This document shows positions 50,007 through 59,695 of a DNA stretch of 64,000 nt, one piece after another; within the stretch, counting starts at the first letter, position 1; each line of letters opens with the position of its first letter. Under the pieces are notes generated by a model, which worked only from the letters and a program-made list of their open reading frames with translations, was not told the origin of the DNA and did no database searches. A program made the position numbers and the translations under genes. The stretch comes from Sphingomonas sp. 7/4-4 (lineage in GTDB: Bacteria > Pseudomonadota > Alphaproteobacteria > Sphingomonadales > Sphingomonadaceae), in assembly GCF_027941955.1 (NCBI RefSeq), contig NZ_CP115960.1, positions 124,001 through 188,000 on the forward strand, in the 5' to 3' direction.

Positions 50007-50429
50007 ATGCTGAAGCCGATCTTTCTTGGCCTGACCCTTATCGCGGTGACACCTGCGATTGCCCAGGATGCGCCGCCGGCGCCGCAGGCCAAGCTGGTCA
50101 ACGAGGATGTCGGGGTCCCGGTATTTCCCTACGACATCACCGACCGGCCCTATACGGTGCTCGGCGAAGTGAAGGCAGGGGTCCGCAAGGCGACTGTCTT
50201 CAGCAAGTCGCCTTCGCAGAAGAAGATCTACCGCGAACTCTGGGAGCGGGCCGAGAAGCTTGGTGCCGACGCCGTCATCAATGCCAATTATGGCGACGCG
50301 CATATGACCGTCATGAGCTGGGGCAAGACCAATGCCACCGGTACCGCCATCAAGTTCCTGCCTGCCGGTACGCCGATGCCCGCCAAAACGCCGGCGCCGT
50401 CCGACACTCCGACGCCGTCGGGCAATTGA
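50007..50429 (+). CDS. secreted YbjQ-like hypothetical protein
   Basis: 140 residues with a signal peptide (MLKPIFLGLTLIAVTPAIAQ). The core YTVLGEVKAGV... AEKLGADAVINANYGDAHMT has the layout of YbjQ/heavy-metal-binding-domain proteins, but here it is exported and carries a Pro/Thr-rich tail. Sits between two paralogous secreted genes, all in one direction. Confidence 0.65.
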   Translation: MLKPIFLGLTLIAVTPAIAQDAPPAPQAKLVNEDVGVPVFPYDITDRPYTVLGEVKAGVRKATVFSKSPSQKKIYRELWERAEKLGADAVINANYGDAHMTVMSWGKTNATGTAIKFLPAGTPMPAKTPAPSDTPTPSGN

Positions 50430-50436
50430 TTCCGCC

Positions 50437-50975
50437 ATGCGCGCCCGCCTGTTTTTGACAGCGGCCGCCCTCTGCGCCGCAGCTCCGGCTGCGGCGCAGC
50501 AAGGCGAGGCGACAACGCCGCAGACCTCGGCGCCGGCTCCCCAGCCGGCGCCGAAATGGGTGCGCGGCACCGAACTGCAGCTGATGGTCACGAAGGAGGT
50601 CAACAGCCGCTCCGCGAAGGCCGGCGAACGCTTCAAGCTGCGCGTCAATGCACCGCTGGAGGTCGATGGAAAGGTCGTCATCCCGATCGGCGCCAGGGCG
50701 TGGGGGAAGTGGTGACCGTGTCCGGTACGAGCGCCGCCGGTGGGCGGGGGCAGCTGAGCGCGAAGCTGCTCTATGTCGAGACCGAATGGGGTAATCTGGC
50801 GCTGACCGGATCCACTGGTACCGAGGGCAACGGCAACACCGCCGGCGTGGTGATGGGCTTGCTCAGCTTCGGCGTGTTGGGCCTGCTGAACAAGGGGCAT
50901 AACGCCACGCTCAAGGCAGGCGCCATTTTGAAAGGCTATGTTGCGGAAGGGGATCCCTCGCCGCGGCGCCCCTGA
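50437..50975 (+). CDS. secreted hypothetical protein (paralogue B, frame break)
   Basis: 179 residues across the break. Signal peptide MRARLFLTAAALCAAAPAAAQ, then GTELQLMVTKEV, AGERFKLRVNAPLEVDGKVVIPIGARAWGEVV, matching paralogue A. As given the frame stops at WGKW; one more G in 50702-50706 continues to VTVSGTSAAGGRGQLSAKLL... and restores 180 codons. The start is 8 bases after the previous stop, so the three secreted genes probably form an operon. Confidence 0.72.
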
Positions 50976-51153
50976 CGGTGACGCGCCAGGACGTGCCGGC
51001 TCCGCCAGGCGTCGACTCGCCCAAAGCGGAAGCGCGAACGGAACACTGAGTGCCGACGAAGCTGGCGCCTGTCGGCCCGCCTGCTTGCCCCAGATCCGCA
51101 CAGGTCGAGGCGAGGCGGTGCCCCTAGAGCGCGTTTGAACAGGACCACCCCGG

Positions 51154-51713
51154 ATGTACCTTGCGGGCATGTCGCAGGACGAAGCGCAGACCGCCAGAGT
51201 CGCCCAGCTCACCGAAGCGCAGCGCCGCTGCGTGCGACTGATTGCGACAGGATCCTCGAAGCACATCGCGCAACGGATCGGCATCTCCCACCGTACCGTC
51301 GACCAGCATATTGGTGCCGCCATGCAGCGTCTCGGTGTCAGTGACCGATACGCGGCGCGCGCGCTGGTGGCCGCCTGGGACGCGCGGCATCCGGAGGATT
51401 TACCTAGGAATCGCCCGCCATTGCACGCAGCGAAGAGCAGCGCATTCTGGAGACGCCCTATGCAATCGGGCTGGGCCAGCGTGAGAATGGCGAAGTTCGC
51501 GAGATTTCCATCGAGTATGCCGCGAACCTTGAAGCCCCTCCACCTGGCGCGGTCGCAATCGAGGAGTGCGTGCGCCATGATGCTTCGGTTCTTCAGACCG
51601 CCGCGAAGATCTTGGGACTGACGCTCGCGCTGGTCATCGTCCTGAGCGCCGCCGAACCCATCGGCCGCGGCTTCGAGGCTTTGGCCGATTTTATTCTGCA
51701 CCTTCGAGACTGA
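51154..51713 (+). CDS. LuxR-type HTH protein with C-terminal membrane anchor (frame break)
   Basis: About 186 residues. A LuxR-like helix-turn-helix near the N-terminus (LTEAQRRCVRLIATGSSKHIAQRIGISHRTVDQHIGAAMQRLGV) with no receiver or ligand domain ahead of it. In the corrected frame (one G added at 51407-51408, 187 codons) the rest ends with a single hydrophobic helix KILGLTLALVIVLSAAEPIG. That makes a membrane-tethered HTH. Start could also be the second Met at 51169. Confidence 0.65.
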
Positions 51714-51751
51714 GGACCCGGCGGCCTTGCCTCCGGGCAAGGAGAACCCGC

Positions 51752-52081
51752 ATGCGCAAGAACCGGATCATCGATCGTTCCGTCCTGGCAGTCGGCGAGG
51801 CACTGTTGCCCGTCGAGCGCACTGCAAACGATGCCGCGGCCGAGGCCCATCGCATGGTAGCGACCATGCACGACGAGCGCGCGAGAGCCCATTTGGGCGG
51901 GGTTCCCGCTGACTTCGGCGCGGAGGCGATCGCGCTCGCGTCGAAAGGCGCAGATTACCTGACCATCGCAGCCAATTGCTTCAACGGTTCGCACAAGGTT
52001 CTGGCCGATCTGCTGGATGATCTCGGCTATGGGCCGCAATGCCCGATCGGGCGCCTCCAGGCAGCCGACAAGGCCGCGTGA
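51752..52081 (+). CDS. hypothetical protein
   Basis: 109 residues with a good ribosome site (AAGGAGAA, 7 bases before ATG). Mostly helical, one Cys pair (ANCFNGSH... GPQCPIG). No recognised domain; 38 bases after the HTH gene, possibly its operon partner. Confidence 0.55.
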   Translation: MRKNRIIDRSVLAVGEALLPVERTANDAAAEAHRMVATMHDERARAHLGGVPADFGAEAIALASKGADYLTIAANCFNGSHKVLADLLDDLGYGPQCPIGRLQAADKAA

Positions 52082-52121
52082 TCGCCTTGACCGCAATCGG
52101 AGAGCATGGTCCTTCGACACC

Positions 52122-52567
52122 ATGCTCTCCCCGATCGGCATTCTCTACATCTACGGGTTCTGGGTGGCGCTTCCTCTCACCTGCCTTGCGGCGGTTCTCT
52201 GGGGACGCGGCGCGGAACGTTCCGTGGCCTTCTTCTACCTCGTGGCGCTTCTCGCCACGATTTGGGTGTACAGCGAACATGCCAAGACATTCGTGCAGGT
52301 CGATATGGGGATTGTCGCGGTCGACCTGGCTTTGCTCGCCGGCCTCGTCCTCGTGGCGCACACTTCCGGGCGGGGTGGCTGATATGGGCGACCAGCTTTC
52401 ACGCGGTCGCCGTGCTGGGGCATCTGGCGAAGCTGATACGGCCGGAAATGTCGCGGCTCGCCTACGGGTTGATGGAGGGCGCCTCGGGCTGGCCGACCTT
52501 GCTCGCGCTGATATGGGGCATATGGCAGTGTCGCCGCACCCGTCGCGACTTTGCGAAGAGATCCTAG
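52122..52567 (+). CDS. small membrane protein (frame break)
   Basis: 148 residues across the break. Four hydrophobic segments: GILYIYGFWVALPLTCLAAVL, VAFFYLVALLATIWV, IVAVDLALLAGLVLVAHT and WPTLLALIWGIWQ. One more G in 52372-52375 links SGRG to WLIWATSFHAVAVLGHLAKL and restores 149 codons. The 3' end overlaps the RadC start region. Confidence 0.65.
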
Positions 52568-53144
52568 GGCAGCTTCTTCAGGGTCTCGAAGGCGTCGACC
52601 ACGCAGCCGCCGCGCGAACGATTATTGGCCATTTCGGGTCACTGAAAGCGGCCCTCTCTGCCCCGGCGATCGCACAGATGCGCGCCTGCGGAGACCTGAG
52701 GGCCGTCCGGATCATGCGTGCCGTTCGACGGGCCACCTTCTGGATGCAGCGGCGCGACCTTGACGAGCGCATAAGCCTGGCGAACCCGAGCTGCGCGTTC
52801 GATTACCTACACCTGTCGCTGGGAATGGAGTCGCGTGAACAGGTCCGTCTGCTCCTGCTCGATGGTCGCCAGCGACTGATCCGTGACGATCTTGTCTCGC
52901 AAGGCGGCGTCGACTCAGCCGAGCTGAGTGTCCGGGACGTAATCGTTCGAGGTCTCGAGGCAGGCGCCTCGGCGCTGATCCTGGTGCATAATCATCCATC
53001 CGGGGGATGACCCCCAGCCGCGCGGACATCGAGATTACGCGTCGTATCCAGCAGGGCGCGAAGGCCGTCGAAATCGCAGTGGCGGACCACGTCATCGTGA
53101 CGCGATCCGGATGCAGCAGCTTCAGAGCCTTGGGGTTGCTGTGA
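52522..53144 (+). CDS. RadC/JAB-domain protein (frame break)
   Basis: 207 residues from ATG 52522 (an alternative at 52513). Helical N-terminus, then a RadC-type JAB/MPN domain: LHLSLGMESREQVRLLLLDGRQRLIRDDLVSQGGVDSAELSVRDVIVRGLEAGASALILVHNHPSG with the metal motif HNHPSG. As given the frame stops at SGG; one more G in 53002-53006 leads to MTPSRADIEITRRIQQGAKAVEIAVADHVIV, including the third ligand region, and 208 codons. RadC-like proteins of this type are often on mobile DNA. Confidence 0.85.
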
Positions 53145-53325
53145 AATGAGGAAGATCCTCAGGCAGGATGTGGAACCGGTGCGGGTGTACGCGCTGCTCG
53201 AGCAGATCAAGGCCGAGCTGCATGTGGTTGGCCGCCGCGGGTGCATGCAACTCTTCGCAGAGCAGCATTGCCTCGGCGGCAAGGTCTCTTACCCTGGCGA
53301 GCATCCTCGCTTCTTCGCTGTCCAT
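53122..53325 (-). CDS. small hypothetical protein
   Basis: 67 residues, helical and acidic at the start: MDSEEARMLARVRDLAAEAMLLCEELHAPAAANHMQLGLDLLEQR. The pattern fits a small sphingomonad helical protein. It is convergent with radC, with a 23-base overlap of the 3' ends. Low but real support. Confidence 0.45.
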   Translation of the reverse strand: MDSEEARMLARVRDLAAEAMLLCEELHAPAAANHMQLGLDLLEQRVHPHRFHILPEDLPHFTATPRL

Positions 53326-53369
53326 ATCGCTCCTGTGCCTCCACAGCGTCCCTTAGCGAAGCTTTGCTA

Positions 53370-53600
53370 ATGAAGCATGCCGCTCTGACCGAGAACTGGC
53401 GCAGCCCATTTGAGGAAACGATTGCGCTACTTCCAGCCTTGCCGACAACGGTGCTGGAAGCTCTGGTCGAGCGCATCATCGATACACTGGACGCAAGGGA
53501 TGGGGACCTGGACCTCGAGCCCGACCCGCTGGAATGTGACGACCCGCTAGAGGCCTGGTTTCAGCCGGTCGTTACCCACCGGACGCAGGGTCTCCTCTGA
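53370..53600 (+). CDS. small acidic hypothetical protein
   Basis: 76 residues: MKHAALTENWRSPFEETIALLP, then LEALVERIIDTLDARDGDLDLEPDPLECDDPLEAWF. The 'D-x-D-x-x-D-x-E-P-D-P-x-E' stretch is a pattern I recall from small sphingomonad and rhizobial proteins. Start ATG 53370. No function assigned. Confidence 0.55.
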   Translation: MKHAALTENWRSPFEETIALLPALPTTVLEALVERIIDTLDARDGDLDLEPDPLECDDPLEAWFQPVVTHRTQGLL

Positions 53601-53936
53601 CTGCCAGGTAACAATAGCAATCAAGTCGCCCTCTCGATGAGGCTTCCGCATTAAACAGTGTTCGTGGCACCGCCCGGGGCCATCGAGGACTATGCCCATG
53701 GACCGGACCATCGATGCCGTTGGGTTGGACGACATTGTCTTCATGTCCAGTGTCCACGCGCTCTGCGTACCGCACGGCATGGTGTGTTGTAGTGGCTGGT
53801 TCGGCCGACGGCCACGCTTCATCACAAAGCGGCGAACGCTTGCAAGACAGCGCCCGAATTGACAGGCAAGGCTGGCGACGCGTCGCAGGCTGGGCCGGAC
53901 GCTGATGTCGCTTTGCTCCAGGACTGGGGGACCTCG
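53601..53936. other. intergenic stretch upstream of poxB
   Basis: 336 bases with no convincing gene; the minus-strand frames lack recognisable features. It presumably holds the poxB promoter, but no clear sigma-70 hexamer pair is visible. Confidence 0.4.
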
Positions 53937-55658
53937 ATGGCTCGCACCGCCGCTCACTTCATCGCCGAAACCCTCGAAGCGGCCGGCGTCAAGCGCGTCT
54001 ACGGCGTGGCGGGCGACTCACTCAATGGCTTCACCGATGCGCTGCGCGCGCGCGGCCGGATTGAGTGGACGCATGTCCGCCACGAAGAGGCTGCGGCTTT
54101 CGCTGCCGGCGCCGAAGCGCAGCTGACCGGCGCGCTCGCAGTGTGCGCGGGAAGCTGCGGCCCGGGCAATCTGCACCTGATCAACGGACTGTTCGACGCC
54201 CAGCGCAGCGGAGCGCCGGTCCTTGCCATTGCCGCCCACATTCCCAGCAGCGAGATCGGCATCGATTATTTCCAGGCCACCCATCCCGAGAGCCTGTTTC
54301 GCGACTGCAGCCATTATGTCGAGCTGGTCTCGCATGCAGCGATGCTGCCGCAGGTGCTGGAGCGGGCCATGCGGGTGGCGATCGCGCGGCGGGGCGTGGC
54401 CGTCGTCGTCATCTCGGGCGATGTCGCGCTGGAGCCGCTCGACGCGAAACCCCCGATCTGGATTGCGCCGGCAGCCGCACGCCTGATCCCGCCGGCGAGC
54501 GAAATCGCCACGCTCGCCACCCTGCTGAACGAATCGAGGCGCGTGACCCTGCTTTGCGGCATCGGCTGTGCGGAGGCGCGCGACGAGGTGCTGGCGCTGG
54601 CCGACACCCTGAAGGCGCCGATCGTCCATGCCCTGCGCGGCAAGGAATCGATCGAGCATGACAATCCCTATGACGTCGGCATGACCGGCTTTATCGGCTT
54701 TTCCTCCGGCTATGCGGCGATGAAGGACTGCGACACGCTGGTGATCCTCGGCTCGGGCTTTCCCTACCGGCAATTCTATCCCGACAAGGCGAAGGTGGTG
54801 CAGATCGACATCAGCCCCGAGGCGCTGGGCAACCGCCACCGGATCGCGCTGGGTCTGCTGGGCGATGTCGGCGAGACCCTGCGGGCACTGTTGCCGCGGC
54901 TGACTTCCAGGACCGATCGACGCTTCCTCGATGCAGCCCTGGCGCATTACGCCAAAGCGCGCGAGGGCCTGGATCAACTGGCGGCGATCCCGGACAAGAG
55001 CAGCCAGATCCATCCCCAGCAGGTTACCCGCGTCGTCAGCGAGCTGGCGTCGCCGGACGCGATCTTCACCTGCGACGTCGGCACGCCCACGGTGTGGGCG
55101 GCCCGCTACCTGCGATTGGGCGGCCGGCGCCGGTTACTGGGCTCGTTCAACCACGGGTCGATGGCCAATGCGATGTTGCAGGCGATCGGCGCGCAGGCGG
55201 CATTTCCCGGCCGCCAGGTCGTGTCGCTCTCGGGTGATGGCGGGTTTTCGATGATGATGGGCGACTTCATCAGCCTGTCGCAGCTGGGGCTGCCGGTGAA
55301 GGTCGTCGTGCTGAACAACGGCACGCTCGGTTTCGTCGAGATGGAGATGAAGGCCAGCGGCTTTCTCGACACTGCCGTCGATCTCGCCAATCCGAACTTC
55401 GCGGCCATGGCGCAGGCGATGGGCATCAAGGGCGTCCGGGTCGAGCGCGCGCAGGATTTGCAGGCGGGCATCTCGGAAGCGTTCGCTCATGACGGACCCG
55501 CGCTGATCGACGTGGTCAGCGCGCGTCAGGAACTGGTCATGCCGCCGAAGACGACGCTGGACCAGGCCCACAAGTTCGGCCTTTTCGCGCTGAAAGCGGT
55601 ACTCGACGGGCGCGCGGCCGAACTGATCGATCTGGCCAGGGTCAACCTCGGCCGCTGA
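53937..55658 (+). CDS. poxB: pyruvate dehydrogenase (quinone)-like TPP enzyme
   Basis: 573 residues from ATG 53937, preceded by GGGGGACC. Thiamine-diphosphate enzyme with the three-domain layout: N-terminal VYGVAGDSLNGF and catalytic Glu in HVRHEEAAAFAAGAEAQLTG, central FAD-type domain, C-terminal TPP/Mg motif GDGGFSMMMGDFISLSQLGLPVKVVVLNNG. PoxB oxidises pyruvate to acetate and CO2, passing electrons to quinones at the membrane. Identity is by overall resemblance; other acetolactate-synthase-like activities are possible. Confidence 0.8.
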   Translation: MARTAAHFIAETLEAAGVKRVYGVAGDSLNGFTDALRARGRIEWTHVRHEEAAAFAAGAEAQLTGALAVCAGSCGPGNLHLINGLFDAQRSGAPVLAIAAHIPSSEIGIDYFQATHPESLFRDCSHYVELVSHAAMLPQVLERAMRVAIARRGVAVVVISGDVALEPLDAKPPIWIAPAAARLIPPASEIATLATLLNESRRVTLLCGIGCAEARDEVLALADTLKAPIVHALRGKESIEHDNPYDVGMTGFIGFSSGYAAMKDCDTLVILGSGFPYRQFYPDKAKVVQIDISPEALGNRHRIALGLLGDVGETLRALLPRLTSRTDRRFLDAALAHYAKAREGLDQLAAIPDKSSQIHPQQVTRVVSELASPDAIFTCDVGTPTVWAARYLRLGGRRRLLGSFNHGSMANAMLQAIGAQAAFPGRQVVSLSGDGGFSMMMGDFISLSQLGLPVKVVVLNNGTLGFVEMEMKASGFLDTAVDLANPNFAAMAQAMGIKGVRVERAQDLQAGISEAFAHDGPALIDVVSARQELVMPPKTTLDQAHKFGLFALKAVLDGRAAELIDLARVNLGR

Positions 55659-55791
55659 CGAGCAAGGCCCCGTACACCCCGGCCTGATAAGGTGCCCCAC
55701 GCGCCGCCACCTTGCAGCAGGGCCACGCTCTGGAAGACGATCGCGCTGGGCTTCAGCCTTTCCCGCGGGGGCGGCTGCCTTGCGCACAGGG

Positions 55792-56356
55792 CTATTCACG
55801 TTCCGGAACCGGCACGTTGAAACCGTTGAGGGTGACCGACACTAGGGCATAGAGGCCGACCAGATAGATCAGTTCGTTGGCGCCGTGCTGACCGAAGGTC
55901 CTGACCGCCAGGGCATAGAGCGGCTCGGGCAGGACGCCGCCGCCGCTGAGCGCATAGGCGACGTCGAAGGCGACGCTCTCCTCCGGGGCCAGGTCGTTAG
56001 GCTTGAGGCCGGCGACCAGGGTGGCCAGGCGCTCGGCCGGCATGCCCTCGCGTTCGGCCACCGCGATGTGGGCGTAGATCTCATAGGCGGCGTCATAATG
56101 GGCACCCACCACCAGGATGGCGATCTGTCGGGCATTGTCCGGCAGCACGGCGTTGGCGGTCATGGCCAGGGTCAAGTCCCAGATCGCCTTGCCGATCGCC
56201 GGCTCGTGCAGCCAGGGGTTCCAGGGGCCCATCAAGGCGCCATCCTCCCGCTCGACCTTGAAGGCATTGAAGTGGCCGGCAATCCCTTGTCGCATGTCCT
56301 CGTAGAGGGCTTCTGCTCAGGGGTAAGGTCCGCGGGCGAGATCGGGGGAGACGCAT
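55792..56356 (-). CDS. carboxymuconolactone decarboxylase-like protein (two frame breaks)
   Basis: 188 residues from ATG 56356 (site AAGGAA upstream). AhpD/CMD fold: WDLTLAMTANAVLPDNARQIAILVVGAHYDAAYEIYAHIAVAEREGMPAE; the Cys-x-x-Cys of AhpD is not present, so this is a CMD-type member without the redox pair. The N-terminus is split twice: one more C in 56344-56348 and one in 56307-56309 give MRLPPISPADLTPEQKPLYEDMRQGI and 189 whole codons. Role unknown; convergent with poxB. Confidence 0.75.
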
Positions 56357-56907
56357 CTGGATTCCTTCGACAAGCGGGGAAGGGCTGTAGGCCGGCCCAA
56401 CGGTTATCTTACCCAGCCTATGGTGCGATGCAGCATTCATATGGCGGGGTCATGTCGGCCTTGCCGGCACAGATTGAGCATCGCGTTGCAGGCGAGGTTA
56501 CCCACGCCGAGACGCTCGATCGCCCCGCCCGCGGCAACCAAGACACCCATCATGCGTATGACAGTCTACAGGAGCACCCGACCGCCGTCAGCCGTCCACT
56601 CTGCGACCGACCGCTTCTGCGCTTCAATATCGCGATAGTCATAGTCTAGCCGGCCTTCCGCGTTGAACCCAGATAGGTGCGTACGTCATAGTTCCGTCAG
56701 CCATTCGCGCCGCGGATGAGTATTCGATAAGGCCGTTCCTCCAGATGTCGGATGCACTTGACGCTTGGCCGCCGGCTCGCTGCGGTATTTGTCCGATCCG
56801 GGCGATGGACTGCGCCTGGCTGGGTCTCCGTCTTCTGGAATGGGTAGGCCGCCACCCGCGAGGGAAGGCGAATGAGGGCGGCAAGAGGGGCCGCCCTCAC
56901 AATCCAG
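56357..56907. other. intergenic stretch, no gene seen
   Basis: About 550 bases between the decarboxylase-like gene and the small secreted gene. Frames are Pro/Arg-rich and lack start sites. Nothing else recognised. Confidence 0.4.
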
Positions 56908-57111
56908 TCAGGCCGGCTTGGCTCCCGGGGTACCGCATTTGGTGAACTTGCCCTTGGCGTCCTTGCACCGGACCGGCTTGGCGGTGGCCTTGGGCGGACA
57001 TTTGATGAACTTGCCCGACTTGTCCCTGCACGGCGGGTTCGCTGCGAGGGACGGCACCGAAGTGCCGAGCATCGCGAGAGCCGCAACGGCTATGGTGAGC
57101 GACTTGATCAT
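56908..57111 (-). CDS. small secreted Cys-repeat protein
   Basis: 67 residues from ATG 57111 with a signal peptide (IAVAALAMLGTSVPSLA). The mature part has two copies of a short unit: CRDKSGKFIKC and CKDAKGKFTKC, so each may form a small disulfide loop. Very basic. Function unknown. Confidence 0.65.
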   Translation of the reverse strand: MIKSLTIAVAALAMLGTSVPSLAANPPCRDKSGKFIKCPPKATAKPVRCKDAKGKFTKCGTPGAKPA

Positions 57112-57252
57112 AATCCTGCTCCTCATTGTGAGGAGGAGATGATTGCGCTTGTCAGCATGAGGGGCAACCCTCGGGATCATGAAAAGATTGTCATCTTGGT
57201 CGCGCGTGCGTTTAATACCAATTCCTGGATCGTCTATTGATGGAACGTTGAT

Positions 57253-57435
57253 ATGGCTGTTGCTCCATGGGAATACTGGAGCGTGGCTAACATGCTTATA
57301 TCTACCCATGGTCACGCCGCTGAAGAAAAAGCAGAGCTCAAGATTACCGAAGCACGTGAAAATCACGATCAGGCCGCGCTTATTGTATGGACCGCGATCC
57401 TGACGAAGATCGGAGAGATACGGTCTAAAAATTGA
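57253..57435 (+). CDS. small hypothetical helical protein
   Basis: 60 residues: YWSVANMLISTHGHAAEEKAELKITEARENHDQAALIVWTAILTKIGEI. The layout (aromatic-rich start, helix with HG, second amphipathic helix) is like the DUF6961 protein at 47667. 10 bases before the DUF3761 gene, so possibly co-transcribed. Confidence 0.55.
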   Translation: MAVAPWEYWSVANMLISTHGHAAEEKAELKITEARENHDQAALIVWTAILTKIGEIRSKN

Positions 57436-57445
57436 AGGGGAGGCC

Positions 57446-57712
57446 ATGAAATGGTTCTTTGCGGCCCTGGCGTTGGTTGCGGCAGCGGCACCGACGATAT
57501 CCGAGGCACAACATCATCGATCCAGCCATCATAGCTATGGCGAAAACTCGGGATATTACACCGCGAAGAGCGGCCATCGCGTCCGGCGTCCCGTTCAGGC
57601 CATCCGCGCTCCGGCGGGCGCGAGCGCTCAGTGTCGCGACGGTTCCTGGAGCTTCAGCGAAAGCAGACGCGGAACCTGCTCGCACCACGGGGGTGTTGCT
57701 CGTTGGCTGTAG
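57446..57712 (+). CDS. secreted DUF3761 protein
   Basis: 88 residues with site GGGGAGG before the ATG and a signal peptide (FFAALALVAAAAPTISEA). The C-terminal 'AQCRDGSWSFSESRRGTCSHHGGVARW' is the DUF3761 signature (C-x-D-G-x-x-S-x-S...G-x-C-S-H-H-G-G-V). Periplasmic, function unknown. Confidence 0.85.
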   Translation: MKWFFAALALVAAAAPTISEAQHHRSSHHSYGENSGYYTAKSGHRVRRPVQAIRAPAGASAQCRDGSWSFSESRRGTCSHHGGVARWL

Positions 57713-57751
57713 GAATTCAGACTTGCGATGGACGAGAGATCCGGAAGTGCC

Positions 57752-58593
57752 CTAGTTCGAACTGGTGAAGCCGCACTGCTTCTGTTCCATCGTCAATTGC
57801 TTCGTGATGCGAGTGGCGTTTTCCGCATAGGCGTCGGCCACGGAGCCTTGATGCACCGTCTTGCCGCGCAGCGGACTGACAGCTGCGCAAAGGTGGAAGA
57901 CGTGGGGATCGGCAGATTTTTGGCGCCGCCGTCCGGAGCGATCCAGTACACGACATTCTGACCGCTCGGATTTGCAACGCTCTTCGTCGCGTCGGTTACC
58001 GCGCTCGAGTCTCGGGCAATTTCCTTCGCTTGCTCTGCGACCTCAGGTGAACAAGCGGTAGTGGGCTGACCTGCCTTGATCTGGGCGGCGCAATTATTCA
58101 TGTCCTGCGTATATTGCTCGACCGAGGGCGGCTTGAAGCTGACGCCGACGAGGGTGGCGAGCACAGCCAGTACAGCGCCGACGCCGCCGGCGATCTTCTT
58201 GTTCTTGGGATCCATGTCCTTGTCCATGAAGATCAGGACAATCAGCGGCAGGAAGGCGATCAGCGTGATGATCGCGCCGAGCTGATTCTGGAAGAAGAAC
58301 TTTGCCTTGTCGGCCTCGCTCGCGGGATCTTGCTTGTTAGCCGCTTTCCACAGCAGGCTTCCGGCAATCGCGAAGATCGCGATCCCGATCAGTATCCCAA
58401 TCAGAAGTGGGAGGTTTCCGTGGTCGAATTTGCCTTGCCGAAGCAGGACGATGCCGGCGATCTCACCGCCGATGGCGACGATCCACGAGAGCGCGGCGAA
58501 AATGCGAAGGCGCTTGGCCGCTGACGCCTGACCCTGCGTCGCACGCCAAGCCTTGGTGACATCGATCTCTTCCGAGGGCTTGTTGTCGGCCAT
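57752..58593 (-). CDS. membrane protein with periplasmic Cys tail (frame break)
   Basis: 280 residues from ATG 58593 (GGGGGATC upstream). Four hydrophobic segments (IFAALSWIVAIGGEIAGIVLL, LLIGILIGIAIFAIAGSLLW, IITLIAFLPLIVLIFM, VGAVLAVLATLVGVSF) followed by a soluble tail. As given the last part is wrong-frame; one more C (G-run 57904-57907 on the plus strand) gives PHVFHLCAAVSPLRGKTVHQGSVADAYAENATRITKQ and 281 codons. No family recognised. Confidence 0.65.
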
Positions 58594-59461
58594 TTCAGAT
58601 CCCCCAATCGCCATGTCGGCATCGTTGACGTCGAAGGTGACGTCCGTCCGCCCCAAGCAGCTTATTTCGTATAACGCGCGCGAGAGCGCGTCCATCCCCG
58701 ACTGCTTCGCGCCCAATTTCGGTCATTCAGCTGCCTTAAGAATTCTCCCGATAGCGGACGTTGGACCGTTTGGCGCCATGCAGAGGCCAACGCGACCTTG
58801 GCGTCACCGAATAGCTAGGGCTAACTGCCGTACGGGGCGATCGGCATGACCACCCACCCCGATTGCGGATACAATTGGATTCATATGCTACAGTCCCGCG
58901 CGAGCGGCGGACTTTATATCATGGCAAGGGCCTATACAGGACAAACGTGAGTTTCTATCGATGGGATAAGTGCCAAAGGTAGTTTAGAAACAACAATTCG
59001 GCACATAATATCGCTGATAAGTGTTGGGGCGGCGACGGTATGTATTTATCCCGCCCGATCGAATTGGACTGCTTTCCTGGACAATGGTCATCAGGTGGCC
59101 GACGCGTTTTCGTCGCTGTCATACATAGCGGAGAAGCTTTCTCACGAAGCCGTGCGCGCGACCTATTATCCGGGAACAAGAGACAGCTCAGATCTGATGG
59201 CGATCTTTGAGCTGTACGGGCCGCATCTCGTAGATTTTTCGAATACCGTCCGCGCTGTATTCGTTGGATACGATTTATAGCCTAGGTATATTGGCTGGCG
59301 CTCCGTTGGCCCTTCAAGGTGCGGCGAAGTTGGTCGAATGGCGCAACCCGGAACTAAGTCGTCTTGGGGTCACTCAACGTCCGCGCTCGTGACGATGAAG
59401 CATCTGCGCGAGCATGGATCGACGGCGTGAAACTGGATAGTCTCATCCTTATTATGGCGTG
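58594..59461. other. intergenic stretch with degenerate repeat
   Basis: About 870 bases without a confident gene. 58690-58830 is another degenerate repeat (CAATTTCGGTCATTC, GATAGCGGACGTTGG). An open frame at 59095-59280 has some protein-like character (SLSYIAEKLSHEAVRATYY) but no support beyond that. The downstream part is AT-rich, like the Rhs-linked DNA that follows. Confidence 0.4.
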
Positions 59462-59695
59462 TTACTCAGAACTATCTGATTTGATAAAATCATCTATTAA
59501 TTCTCTGATGCGATCAAAATTTAGCCTAGGAGTAAAAATTTCTACCCCACCATCTGTGAATTTTATCGAAATTTCCTCCACTCCGACTTCAACTAAATAA
59601 TCCTCTAATTGATCAGCCTCTTCCACGTCAGAGCATATGATCGATACTCCAAATGTATCGTCATGTTTGATACTTATCGTCGCGGTCACAATCAT
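59462..59695 (-). CDS. putative immunity protein for the Rhs toxin
   Basis: 77 acidic residues ([54 protein letters not shown]). Starts in an ATGA overlap with the Rhs stop codon and is distinctly AT-rich, the usual position and composition of an immunity gene behind a polymorphic toxin. The predicted pattern is strand-helix-strand-strand-helix. Immunity is inferred from position only. Confidence 0.6.
   Translation of the reverse strand: MIVTATISIKHDDTFGVSIICSDVEEADQLEDYLVEVGVEEISIKFTDGGVEIFTPRLNFDRIRELIDDFIKSDSSE

Noticed and set aside
49263..51740. 825-codon open frame on the minus strand
   Set aside because: It lies antisense to three genes with signal peptides and clear ribosome sites. 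Its translation is Arg/Gly/Ala-rich with no motif, a shadow of high-GC third-position bias.
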